From CBDUXP01 sp965371225 [NCBI: uncultured bacterium] (GTDB lineage Bacteria; Abyssobacteria; SURF-5; CBDUXP01), in assembly GCA_965371225.1 (NCBI GenBank), contig CBDUXP010000067.1, positions 1 through 20,100 on the forward strand: a stretch of 20,100 bases of DNA, given 5' to 3'. The notes under the pieces were generated by a model. It did not search any database. It saw nothing but the letters and a program-made list of their open reading frames with translations, and was not told the origin of the DNA. The stretch's first letter is position 1, and the number at the start of each line of letters is the position of its first letter. Shown one piece after another: positions 7,325 through 13,816 of the stretch. The position numbers and the translations under genes are program-made.

Positions 7325-8176
7325 TTGGGTCTACGCATTACCAATAGCGGCCTGCTGAGCATCCAGCGGAATCTGGCCAACACCGACACGAGCCTGCAGC
7401 GCACCCTCCTGCAGTTGGCCACCGCCCTCCGGATCAACAGCGCGGCCGACTCGCCCGCGGGGCTGGCTATCTCCGAGCAACTGCGGGCGAGTATCGCGGG
7501 CGAGAACGCGCTCATCGAGAATACCGAGCGGGCGACCAACCTGGTCCAGACCGCCGAAGGCGCCCTGACGGAAGTGAGCGCCCAGTTGGTCGAGCTGCGC
7601 GGCCTCGCCGTGGAAGCGGCCAACACGGGGGTGAACGGGCCCGACGCGCTGGCCGCCATCCAATCGCAGATCCAGAACGGCCTGGAAACCATCCAGCGGA
7701 TCGCGGACACGACCCAGTTTGGGCAGCAGAACGTGCTGAACGGCGATCTGGACGACGCGCAGTTTCAGGTGGACGAAGGCCCACCCATCACCCTGACCGT
7801 GCCGGACGTAGGCTCCGAGAACCTGGGCACGGGTGTCACCAACACGAGCAATTTTGGGAGCCTCGCGGAGATCGACGTGACCACGGCCCAGGGCGCGACG
7901 GATGCGCTGGCGATTATCGACGCCGCCCAGGCGGAAATCAATACGGTGCGCTCGGACCTGGGGGCGTTCCAGAAGAATGTGCTGGAGAGCAACGTGCGCA
8001 GCCTGCGCATCGCCCGTGAGAACTTGATTACCAGCGAGTCCACGATCCGCGACTCGAATTTCGCCGAGGTGGTCGCCCGCACCTCCCTGCTCCAGGGCCT
8101 GCTCCAGACCGGCGTCTCGATCCAAGGCCTGGTGCTGGATCAGCAGGCCGGCATCTTCCTGAACCTCCTGGCCTAG
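7325..8176 (+). CDS. fliC: Flagellin
   Basis: This 283-residue flagellin carries both conserved filament-core ends. The N-terminus GLRITNSGLLSIQRNL leads into LATALRINSAADSPAGLAISEQLRA; the C-terminus is ESTIRDSNFAEV...LLQGLLQTG...LDQQAGIFLNLLA. The central variable region is very short, so the filament subunit is nearly only D0/D1. I choose the TTG at 7325: it gives the usual flagellin start (MGLRI...) and has AAGGA seven bases upstream. The GTG at 7310 would add five residues and place that ribosome site inside the gene. Flagellins are exported by the flagellar type III system without a cleaved signal. No other flagellar gene (cap, chaperone or regulator) is nearby, so it stands alone here. 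Confidence 0.93.
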   Translation: MGLRITNSGLLSIQRNLANTDTSLQRTLLQLATALRINSAADSPAGLAISEQLRASIAGENALIENTERATNLVQTAEGALTEVSAQLVELRGLAVEAANTGVNGPDALAAIQSQIQNGLETIQRIADTTQFGQQNVLNGDLDDAQFQVDEGPPITLTVPDVGSENLGTGVTNTSNFGSLAEIDVTTAQGATDALAIIDAAQAEINTVRSDLGAFQKNVLESNVRSLRIARENLITSESTIRDSNFAEVVARTSLLQGLLQTGVSIQGLVLDQQAGIFLNLLA

Positions 8177-8186
8177 CCCCCCCGTC

Positions 8187-8206
8187 CCCCCCGTTTGCGT
8201 GGGGGG
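8187..8206 (+). terminator. Hairpin after flagellin
   Basis: CCCCCC (8187-8192) can pair with GGGGGG (8201-8206) around GTTTGCGT, eleven bases after the flagellin stop. No U-run follows, so intrinsic termination is uncertain. The right part overlaps the promoter candidate for the helicase. Confidence 0.35.
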
Positions 8207-8223
8207 CGATCCGCCGCTATACT
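8195..8223 (+). promoter_or_regulatory. Promoter candidate for the DEAD-box helicase leader
   Basis: TATACT (8218-8223) is a five-of-six -10 hexamer. TTGCGT (8195-8200) lies 17 bases upstream and keeps only the TTG of the -35. Transcription would start near 8230, giving a leader of about 245 nt before the helicase start. The spacing and the lack of another gene in the interval support it. Confidence 0.5.
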
Positions 8224-8230
8224 AGGCGCA

Positions 8231-8476
8231 CCGAGAAAAGACAACGGGTAGTGACCCCTCGGCAGCGTGTGCCGGGTGACCGAGTGACAGCGGGGGGGTC
8301 CGGTTCGGCGCGGGATGCGAGCGCGACTGCTCGCGGCAACGTTCACCCCATACCGTCCCACGCCGAGACAGCCGTACCCGCCGGTACACGCGCCTAACAT
8401 CAACGGGGCTCCACGAGCATCCCCGACCCGCCCGGTAGAGACGGTGGAGCCCAACACTACGAGAACATACACCTAA
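8231..8476 (+). promoter_or_regulatory. Long structured 5' leader of the DEAD-box helicase gene
   Basis: The interval from the promoter candidate to the ATG at 8477 has several strong stems. CTCGG (8258-8262) can pair with CCGAG at 8231-8235 or with CCGAG at 8280-8284, so two folds compete. GCGAGC/GCTCGC (8317-8322 with 8329-8334) makes a six-pair hairpin. GGGCTCCAC (8406-8414) pairs perfectly with GTGGAGCCC (8444-8452). The last 24 bases before the start codon are A-rich, unpaired and lack a good ribosome site. I do not recognise a known riboswitch or RNA family. Long leaders regulate some cold-induced RNA helicase genes, so an RNA-based control element, or a small RNA, is a reasonable inference. 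Confidence 0.45.
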
Positions 8477-9691
8477 ATGACCTTTACCGAGTTTGACTTG
8501 GCACCGGATTTTGCGCCGGTGCTGCAGAAGGTGGGGTTCAGCATCCCCACCCCGATCCAAGAACAATGCATCCCGAGCGTGCTGGCCGGGTCCGACCTGA
8601 TCGGCTGCGCCCAAACGGGCAGCGGCAAGACGGCAGCGTTCATGCTGCCGATCCTCACCTTGATCGCCGATTTCCTCGCCGACGGCCCCGCACCCCGCGG
8701 CCCCCTGGCCTTGGTGCTCGTGCCCACGCGTGAGCTGGCTTGCCAGGTGGTGGACGCCTCCGCGCCGTTTGCGAAATCCCTGGACGTGCGCATCACGGCC
8801 ATCTACGGCGGCGTGTCGATGGGGAAGCAGATCGACGCGTTGCGCGAAGGCGTGGAAGTCATCGTCGCCACCCCCGGCCGTCTGCTGGACCACACGGCCT
8901 CCGGCCGCATCCACTGGGACGAGCTGGAATTCCTGGTGCTCGACGAAGCGGACCGCATGCTCGACATCGGGTTCCTGCCCGACATTCGCCGGATCGTGCG
9001 CCGGCTGCCTCGGGAGCGGCAGACGCTGCTGTTCAGCGCCACCATGCCCAACACGGTCTCCACCCTGGCCAATTCCCTCACGCGCGATCCGTCCCACGTG
9101 ACCGTCGGCGACGCGGGCGGCGAGCAACCGGCCATCCCCGAGAACATCACCCACGCCGTATACGTGGTCGATCCCCAACGCAAGTTGGAGCTGCTGCTGC
9201 AGTTGCTCGAACAGGACGGCACCGATAGTGTCCTGGTGTTTACGCGCACGAAGCGCGGGGCCGACCGGCTTTGTGCGTCCATTGCGGGCCAGGGGGTCAG
9301 GGCGAACTGCATCCACGGCGACCTGGATCAGCGCCTGCGTCTCAAAGCCCTCGCCGCGTTCAAGGCGGGCGAGCACCAGGTGCTCGTGGCGACCGACGTG
9401 GCGGCCCGCGGCATCGACGTGACCGGCATCTCCCACGTGATCAACTACGACTTCCCGCCGTGTTCGGATGACTACATCCACCGCGTCGGGCGGACGGGCC
9501 GCGCGGACGCGACGGGGGACGCCATCAGCTTCGTCATGCCCAACGAGTGGGACACGCTGCTCAACGTGGAGCAGGGCATCGGCATGGCCATCCCGCGCCT
9601 GGAACACAACGGATTGGCGTACCGCGTGCGCAAGCCCGGCACCCGTACCATGGGCCGGGGGCGCCGCCGCGGTGCGCCCCGCCGCTGGTAA
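8477..9691 (+). CDS. DEAD-box ATP-dependent RNA helicase (RhlE-like)
   Basis: The 404-residue protein has every core helicase motif in order. These are the Q-motif region with PTPIQ (24-28), motif I AQTGSGKT (45-52), PTRELA (83-88), TPGRL (132-136), DEAD (156-159), SAT (187-189), LVFTRTK (253-259), ATDVAARGIDV (305-315) and HRVGRTGRA (335-343). The enzyme should unwind or remodel short RNA duplexes using ATP in the cytoplasm, in ribosome assembly or mRNA decay. The C-terminal tail is short and ends with basic RGRRRGAPRRW, as in RhlE-type proteins, with no extra RNA-binding domain. The subfamily is inferred. The ATG at 8477 has no clear ribosome site; the preceding structured leader may compensate or control access. 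Confidence 0.96.
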   Translation: MTFTEFDLAPDFAPVLQKVGFSIPTPIQEQCIPSVLAGSDLIGCAQTGSGKTAAFMLPILTLIADFLADGPAPRGPLALVLVPTRELACQVVDASAPFAKSLDVRITAIYGGVSMGKQIDALREGVEVIVATPGRLLDHTASGRIHWDELEFLVLDEADRMLDIGFLPDIRRIVRRLPRERQTLLFSATMPNTVSTLANSLTRDPSHVTVGDAGGEQPAIPENITHAVYVVDPQRKLELLLQLLEQDGTDSVLVFTRTKRGADRLCASIAGQGVRANCIHGDLDQRLRLKALAAFKAGEHQVLVATDVAARGIDVTGISHVINYDFPPCSDDYIHRVGRTGRADATGDAISFVMPNEWDTLLNVEQGIGMAIPRLEHNGLAYRVRKPGTRTMGRGRRRGAPRRW

Positions 9692-9804
9692 GCCCGGCCC
9701 ATCGGCACGCCCCCCAACCCCTACGCCAGCCTTAGGTTAGCCCCTGGGGGTGGTCCGGGCGTCTATGAGGGGGTCATGGGCTCTGGTTGATGCGCTATTT
9801 GGGG

Positions 9805-9813
9805 TGATACAGT
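9805..9813 (+). promoter_or_regulatory. Extended -10 promoter of the PxKF protein gene
   Basis: TGATACAGT is an extended -10 (TGN plus TACAGT) followed by GCGCGCCG. The same stretch, with one base changed, precedes folD at 14982. A TTGATG at 9787-9792 is only 15 bases from the -10 hexamer and is a poor -35. The predicted leader is about 155 nt. Confidence 0.5.
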
Positions 9814-9832
9814 GCGCGCCGACCATCCGGCA

Positions 9833-9974
9833 CTCAGGGGACGTCTTCTCGTCTGAGGGGGCGGCCGGGGACGGTTTCGACGTGACGCGTCCATAAGCGC
9901 GGATCCCGGCGAGCCGGAGCGGTAGACGCATGTCCGGCGAGTGCCCGTGCCGGGCGGCGGGGGGAGGGGATCAC
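9833..9974 (+). promoter_or_regulatory. 5' leader of the PxKF protein gene with hairpins and a strong ribosome site
   Basis: CTCA/TGAG with an inner GACG/CGTC forms a bulged stem at 9833-9857. GGACG (9869-9873) pairs with CGTCC (9888-9892). GGGGAGGGG at 9961-9969, five bases before the ATG at 9975, is a strong ribosome site and decides the start. No known riboswitch is recognised. The rest of the 283 bases between the helicase and this gene holds no other feature I can support. Confidence 0.4.
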
Positions 9975-11393
9975 ATGCGTCGCTTCAATTTGGGCCGCAG
10001 TGCCATTCGGCTGCTGGGCTGGGTGTTTCTTACGTGCGCGAGCACTGCCTTTGCTCCACCTGGGTGGGCGCAGGGCACGGCCACGCTCACCTCCGACAAA
10101 ACGGACTACGTGGTGGGAGAGACGGCGATTCTAACCGGGACCGGCTTCTGGCCCGGCGAAGCGGTGGACGTGAGCCTCGCGATCACCGATCTCGTCACCG
10201 GGGAGCATGTGGCGGACATGGCGTGGACCGTGGCGGTGACGGACGCGGACGGCGCCTTCGTGACGGAACTGGTCATCCCGCCTGAGGCGGAGTTAACGCT
10301 GCTAACGGTGACTGCGCTCGGATTGCAGTCCGCCCTGGTGGCCTCGACGACGTTCACGGATGGCGTGAGTTTTCACTCGGTGCGCATGTGCACGAATCTG
10401 ACCTTTGGGGTGACGGCCAACGTCAGCGTGTCCGGGTTCCTCGAAGACTTTACGCCCTTCTCGATCTGGCAGGAGACGACCTCGGGGGTTAGTGCGCAGT
10501 GTGCCCCGCGCTGGGACGTGCTGTGTAAGTCGTTGGTGTTTTACGCCTTCGACCCGATCGTGACCGATCCCGTGACGGGAGACGTCTACGAGTTTGTGAG
10601 TGCCTTCCCGCCGAGCCCGTTCTTTGCCGTGGGCTTCTTCGGGTGCAACGCCTTCAATGCCGCGCGGACCGTGAATGCGACCTATGTGCTGTTGCCCGGG
10701 TCGCCGGAGACCAACGATCCGCCGGTGCTCAGCGCGGACGACTTGGAACTCGGCGAGCTGTTCGGCGAGCTGATAGGCACCTCGTTCGAACAGTCGCTTA
10801 CCGTGGCGCCGGCGGACTTCAACCCGATCCCCTTCGATCCCGATGGGGATCCTGTGACCCTCACGCTGGACCAGAGCGCGGTGACCCTCGTGGGGCCGGG
10901 CGAGACCTCGAAGACATTGACGCTGACCGCGACCGACGATCCCACCGCCCGGGATCCCCTCCTCACTCCCGAGAGCACCGCGGTGGCTGTCACGGTCTCG
11001 GCGCAACTCGTGTATTTCTTCGACGATTTTGCGGGGCCGTTGAGTACGACCAAGACTAGGCGCGTCAAGACGGGCGCCACTGTGCCGGTGAAGTTCGCGC
11101 TGGTGGACGGCATGGGTGCCCCGATCTGCTCGGACATGGGACTCGGGGTGCCAGTCGTCGATGTGCAGTTCAGCCAGGGCAACACACCCGATGGGGATCC
11201 GGAGATCACGGATGCTGGGTCGAGCAACGACGACAGCAACCTGTGTCGCATCGAAGGCACATGCGGCGTGGACCTGCTGTGGGTCTACAACCTGCAGACG
11301 AGCAAGACGGACTACGAAGTCGGCGCCACGTACAGAGTGCAGATCGGGCTGAACGACGGGACGGTGCACGAGGCGTTCATCTCGATGAAATAG
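9975..11393 (+). CDS. Secreted Ig-like / PxKF-domain protein
   Basis: The protein has 472 residues. The ATG at 9975 follows a strong ribosome site and starts a clear signal peptide: MRRFNLGRS, a hydrophobic stretch, then cleavage plausibly after GWAQ. An upstream in-frame ATG at 9930 would put 15 polar residues before the signal and is unlikely. The first mature domain reads LTSDKTDYVVGETAILTGTGF, an Ig-like bacterial surface module. A cysteine-containing middle part (about residues 130-240) is unfamiliar. The C-terminal domain has VPVKFALVDGMG and DLLWVYNLQTSKTDYEVGATYRVQIGLNDG, matching the PxKF pattern. Such modules occur in extracellular or envelope proteins, probably for adhesion or assembly. 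No catalytic motif is visible and the binding partner is unknown. Confidence 0.85.
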   Translation: MRRFNLGRSAIRLLGWVFLTCASTAFAPPGWAQGTATLTSDKTDYVVGETAILTGTGFWPGEAVDVSLAITDLVTGEHVADMAWTVAVTDADGAFVTELVIPPEAELTLLTVTALGLQSALVASTTFTDGVSFHSVRMCTNLTFGVTANVSVSGFLEDFTPFSIWQETTSGVSAQCAPRWDVLCKSLVFYAFDPIVTDPVTGDVYEFVSAFPPSPFFAVGFFGCNAFNAARTVNATYVLLPGSPETNDPPVLSADDLELGELFGELIGTSFEQSLTVAPADFNPIPFDPDGDPVTLTLDQSAVTLVGPGETSKTLTLTATDDPTARDPLLTPESTAVAVTVSAQLVYFFDDFAGPLSTTKTRRVKTGATVPVKFALVDGMGAPICSDMGLGVPVVDVQFSQGNTPDGDPEITDAGSSNDDSNLCRIEGTCGVDLLWVYNLQTSKTDYEVGATYRVQIGLNDGTVHEAFISMK

Positions 11394-11395
11394 GG

Positions 11396-11410
11396 CCCCG
11401 GGCGCCGGGG
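11396..11410. terminator. Hairpin between convergent PxKF and thioesterase-like genes
   Basis: CCCCGG (11396-11401) pairs with CCGGGG (11405-11410) around a three-base loop, immediately after the PxKF stop. It lies in the 31-base gap between two convergent genes. No U-run follows, so termination is inferred from position. Confidence 0.4.
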
Positions 11411-11424
11411 GACCGCGCCGTGAC

Positions 11425-12159
11425 CTAGGCGCGCAGTGCGATCCAGGTGGCGCGCGCCACACCGCACAGCGTGCCGGCTTCGGTGAACAGCGCGCTGGCC
11501 GAGTGCAGCTTGCGGCCGTCCTGGCCCGTGCACCATCCAATAAGGATGCACCGTTCCCCCGCGCGCACGGGCGCGGTGAGCTGCACCGCAAAGCGGCCGA
11601 GCAGAGAGCTGACCAGTGGGGCCACGTCGTTCAGCGCGATGCCGGAAGGGCAGTCGAGGGCGGACCACAAGTAGAGCGGCGACACGTTTCCGGCGTCATC
11701 CGCGAGCGACACATGCGGCACCCACGGGCACGCGTACACGCCGTCCGCACCCACGGGCCCGGGAAACACGCGAAAGCCGTCCGGCGCTTGGCGGCCGCGA
11801 CCGCACACGAAACATCCCGTGAAGTCGTTCTCGCTCGCTAAACAGGGGGAGTGTTGGGCCGCCGTCTCCGCTTGCGCGAAGGTGGGGGGCTCTGGGACGG
11901 CCAGATCGATTGTGGTCGCGCCGCCTTCGGCAATGAGCGCGCCGTCGTGCAGGAGTTGCACCTGGCCGTTCTGTCGCGCGATCGTGAGCGGCGTCTCTAG
12001 CGGTGGCGGGCGGCGGAGCGTCACTTCCGCCGGTCCGTCGATGTAGGCCGCCACTACTCCCGCCGCATATCCACCCTGCGCCGAGTTCGGCGGGCCGTTG
12101 AACCGCCGTGCGATGACGACCTGCTCGCCCGCGGGTGCCGTCACGTTTGTCTCCACCAA
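11425..12159 (-). CDS. Hotdog-fold thioesterase-like protein
   Basis: The 244-residue product resembles the thioesterase-like (4HBT-type) superfamily found widely in actinobacteria and other phyla. The N-terminus has RRFNGPPNSAQGGYAAGVVA, the typical helix entry of a hotdog domain. The middle has the GCFVCGRGR...DGFRVFPGPVG segment and LWSALDCPSG; the second half (LTAPVRAGERCILIGW) fits a second hotdog unit. Family members act on acyl-CoA or related thioesters, but the substrate is not evident and activity is unproven. The start is uncertain: TTG at 12159 or the adjacent GTG at 12156, after an in-frame stop at 12181. Neither has a clear ribosome site. It is divergent from the beta-glucosidase gene, with which no metabolic link is apparent. 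Confidence 0.75.
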   Translation of the reverse strand: MVETNVTAPAGEQVVIARRFNGPPNSAQGGYAAGVVAAYIDGPAEVTLRRPPPLETPLTIARQNGQVQLLHDGALIAEGGATTIDLAVPEPPTFAQAETAAQHSPCLASENDFTGCFVCGRGRQAPDGFRVFPGPVGADGVYACPWVPHVSLADDAGNVSPLYLWSALDCPSGIALNDVAPLVSSLLGRFAVQLTAPVRAGERCILIGWCTGQDGRKLHSASALFTEAGTLCGVARATWIALRA

Positions 12160-12177
12160 AGCTGCATGAGGGGGCGC

Positions 12178-12186
12178 ATGTTACCA
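12178..12186 (-). promoter_or_regulatory. Extended -10 candidate for the thioesterase-like gene
   Basis: Read on the minus strand this is TGGTAACAT, an extended -10 with a four-of-six hexamer and no obvious -35. The start codon would be only about 12 bases after the predicted transcription start, similar to the compact arrangement of folD. Confidence 0.35.
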
Positions 12187-12215
12187 CGCGCGCCGGCAAC
12201 CGCCGCGCCCCTGCG

Positions 12216-12224
12216 TGATACACT
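12216..12224 (+). promoter_or_regulatory. Extended -10 promoter of the beta-glucosidase gene
   Basis: TGATACACT matches the folD promoter exactly over nine bases and is followed by a GC-rich CCCGCGCG. No -35 is evident. A strong ribosome site (GGGGGAGGA, 12245-12253) lies about 8 bases before the GTG start. Confidence 0.5.
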
Positions 12225-12260
12225 CCCGCGCGGGGAAGCGAGAAGGGGGAGGATTCGCAC

Positions 12261-13613
12261 GTGGCGGTACTACGATTTCCCGAGGGGTTCCTGTGGGGGT
12301 GCGCGACCGCGTCCTATCAGATTGAGGGCGCGCCCCTGGAAGACGGGGCGGGGCCGAGCATCTGGCACACGTTTTCCCGCGTGCCGAACAATATCCAGAA
12401 CGGCGACACGGGCGACGTGGCGTGCGACCATTACCACCGGTTCGCCGAAGACGTGGCGCTGATGAAGGAGATCGGGCTGAAGGCGTACCGCTTCAGCATC
12501 TCCTGGTCCCGCATCTTTCCGGAAGGCAAGGGCGCGACGAACGGGAAGGGGATCGACTTCTACAGCCGGCTGGTGGACGCGCTGCTGGAGGCGGGCATCA
12601 CGCCCATGCCCACCCTGTACCACTGGGACCTGCCGCAGGCCATCGAGGATGTGGGCGGCTGGCCGCACCGGGAGACCGCCGGCTGGTTCGCCGACTACGC
12701 CGCCGAGATGTTCGGTGCGCTCGGCGACCGCGTCAAGCACTGGCTCACGTTCAACGAGCCGTGGGTGTTCGCCTACCTGGGGTACGGGCTCGGTGTCCAC
12801 GCGCCGGGGCGCAATGACATCGCCGCCGCCCTGCTGGCGGGGCACACGCTGCTGCGCGGGCACGGGCTGGCGGTGCAACGCTTCCGGGAGCTGGTGCCCG
12901 ACGGGGAGATCGGCATCACCCTGAGCACGTCTGGCGTGCAGCCCGCGTCGAATACGCCGGAGGACCGCGAGGCGGCGGAGCGCAAGTGGGCGTTTCACAA
13001 TGGCTGGTTCATCGACCCGATCGTGGGCGGCGCCTACCCGCGGGCCATGTACGACCAATTCGGCGAACTCATGCCGGCCATGACCATGGAAGACGCGACG
13101 ACCATCAAGCAGCCCCTCGACTTCATCGGCTTGAACTACTACACGCGCCAGGTGGCCGCGTACGACCCCTCCAGCTTCTTCCAGACGCGGGAGGTGCCCA
13201 CGCTGGGCGCGCGCACGGCCATGGGCTGGGAGGTGTACCCCGCCGGGCTGTACCACCTGTTGAAGCAGTTCCACTACCGGTATGGGCTGCCCCTCTACGT
13301 GACCGAGAACGGGTGCGGATTCGATGAGGCGGACTCCACTGCGCACAACGAAGTCCCGGACGGCGACGGGCAGGTAAACGACTACGACCGGTTGCGCTAC
13401 CTGCAGAGTCACTTCGAGATGGCGCACCGGGCCATCAGCGAAGGCGTCGACCTGCGCGGCTACATGGTCTGGAGCTTCCTGGACAACTTCGAGTGGGGCT
13501 TCGGCTACTCGAAACGCTTCGGCATCGTTCGCTGCGACTTCGAGACGGGAGAGCGGACCCCGAAGCAGAGCGCCCGCTGGTATCAGCGCGTCATCGCCGA
13601 GAACGGAATCTAA
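12261..13613 (+). CDS. GH1 beta-glucosidase
   Basis: This 450-residue protein is a full-length glycoside hydrolase family 1 enzyme. It begins FPEGFLWGCATASYQIEGA, the family N-terminal signature. The acid/base glutamate is in TFNEP (E166) and the nucleophile in VTENG (E349). Also present are YRFSISWSRIFPEG, YHWDLPQ, and WSFLDNFEWGFGYSKRFG near the C-terminus, which contributes sugar-binding Trp and Glu residues. No signal peptide is seen, so it should act in the cytoplasm on beta-glucosides such as cellobiose, by the retaining mechanism; exact sugar preference is not readable. The GTG at 12261 has a strong ribosome site. No transporter or sugar regulator is adjacent, so the substrate must be imported by genes elsewhere. 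Confidence 0.96.
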   Translation: MAVLRFPEGFLWGCATASYQIEGAPLEDGAGPSIWHTFSRVPNNIQNGDTGDVACDHYHRFAEDVALMKEIGLKAYRFSISWSRIFPEGKGATNGKGIDFYSRLVDALLEAGITPMPTLYHWDLPQAIEDVGGWPHRETAGWFADYAAEMFGALGDRVKHWLTFNEPWVFAYLGYGLGVHAPGRNDIAAALLAGHTLLRGHGLAVQRFRELVPDGEIGITLSTSGVQPASNTPEDREAAERKWAFHNGWFIDPIVGGAYPRAMYDQFGELMPAMTMEDATTIKQPLDFIGLNYYTRQVAAYDPSSFFQTREVPTLGARTAMGWEVYPAGLYHLLKQFHYRYGLPLYVTENGCGFDEADSTAHNEVPDGDGQVNDYDRLRYLQSHFEMAHRAISEGVDLRGYMVWSFLDNFEWGFGYSKRFGIVRCDFETGERTPKQSARWYQRVIAENGI

Positions 13614-13621
13614 GGCGAGCG

Positions 13622-13814
13622 ATCCGCAGATTTCGCAGATGGCGCAGATTCAGGATTCATCAATATCCTGTGCAGCAGACCAGAGGCCGGCAAGCGTATT
13701 TGCTACCGGTCTCACCCCAGGGGAACGCCGGAAGCGCCTCTGAGTAGGGGCGGACCCACGTGTCCGCCTTCCTTCCCAGGTTACTAATCTGCGTCATCTG
13801 CGAAATCTGCGGAT
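13622..13814. repeat. 29-bp inverted repeat bracketing the GH1/lipoprotein gap
   Basis: The left arm 13622-13650 and the reverse complement of the right arm 13786-13814 match at 28 of 29 bases. Each arm is itself a small tandem array in which CGCAGAT recurs every nine bases. The 135-base centre holds a further hairpin (13750-13767) and no gene. The whole fills the gap between two convergent genes. It could form a long cruciform or act as a bidirectional terminator. Its arms resemble the element at 16398-16467. Confidence 0.85.
13750..13767. repeat. Inner hairpin within the inverted-repeat element
   Basis: GCGGAC (13750-13755) pairs with GTCCGC (13762-13767) around CCACGT, preceded by GTAGGG. 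From memory, similar GTAGGGGCGGAC-type short palindromes recur between genes in many environmental bacterial genomes; I could not confirm copy number here. Confidence 0.5.
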
Positions 13815-13816
13815 GA

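Noticed and set aside
8173-8472. A 99-residue minus-strand frame in the helicase leader
   Set aside because: It has no ribosome site or family resemblance, and the interval is better explained by a promoter and RNA stems on the plus strand.
9867-9882. GGGGACGGTTTCGACG, reminiscent of the 5' end of tmRNA
   Set aside because: The following 90 bases run into the PxKF signal peptide. No tag-peptide frame, pseudoknot region or tRNA-like 3' end follows, and a tmRNA needs about 350 bases.
9820-9974. Possible c-di-GMP (GEMM) riboswitch before the PxKF gene
   Set aside because: Some GGTAG-like and GC-rich fragments are present, but the conserved GEMM core and its order cannot be found.
13622-13814. 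CRISPR-like array from CGCAGAT repeats
   Set aside because: Units are only about nine bases with two-base spacers, arranged as an inverted pair; no 30-base spacers or cas genes are present.
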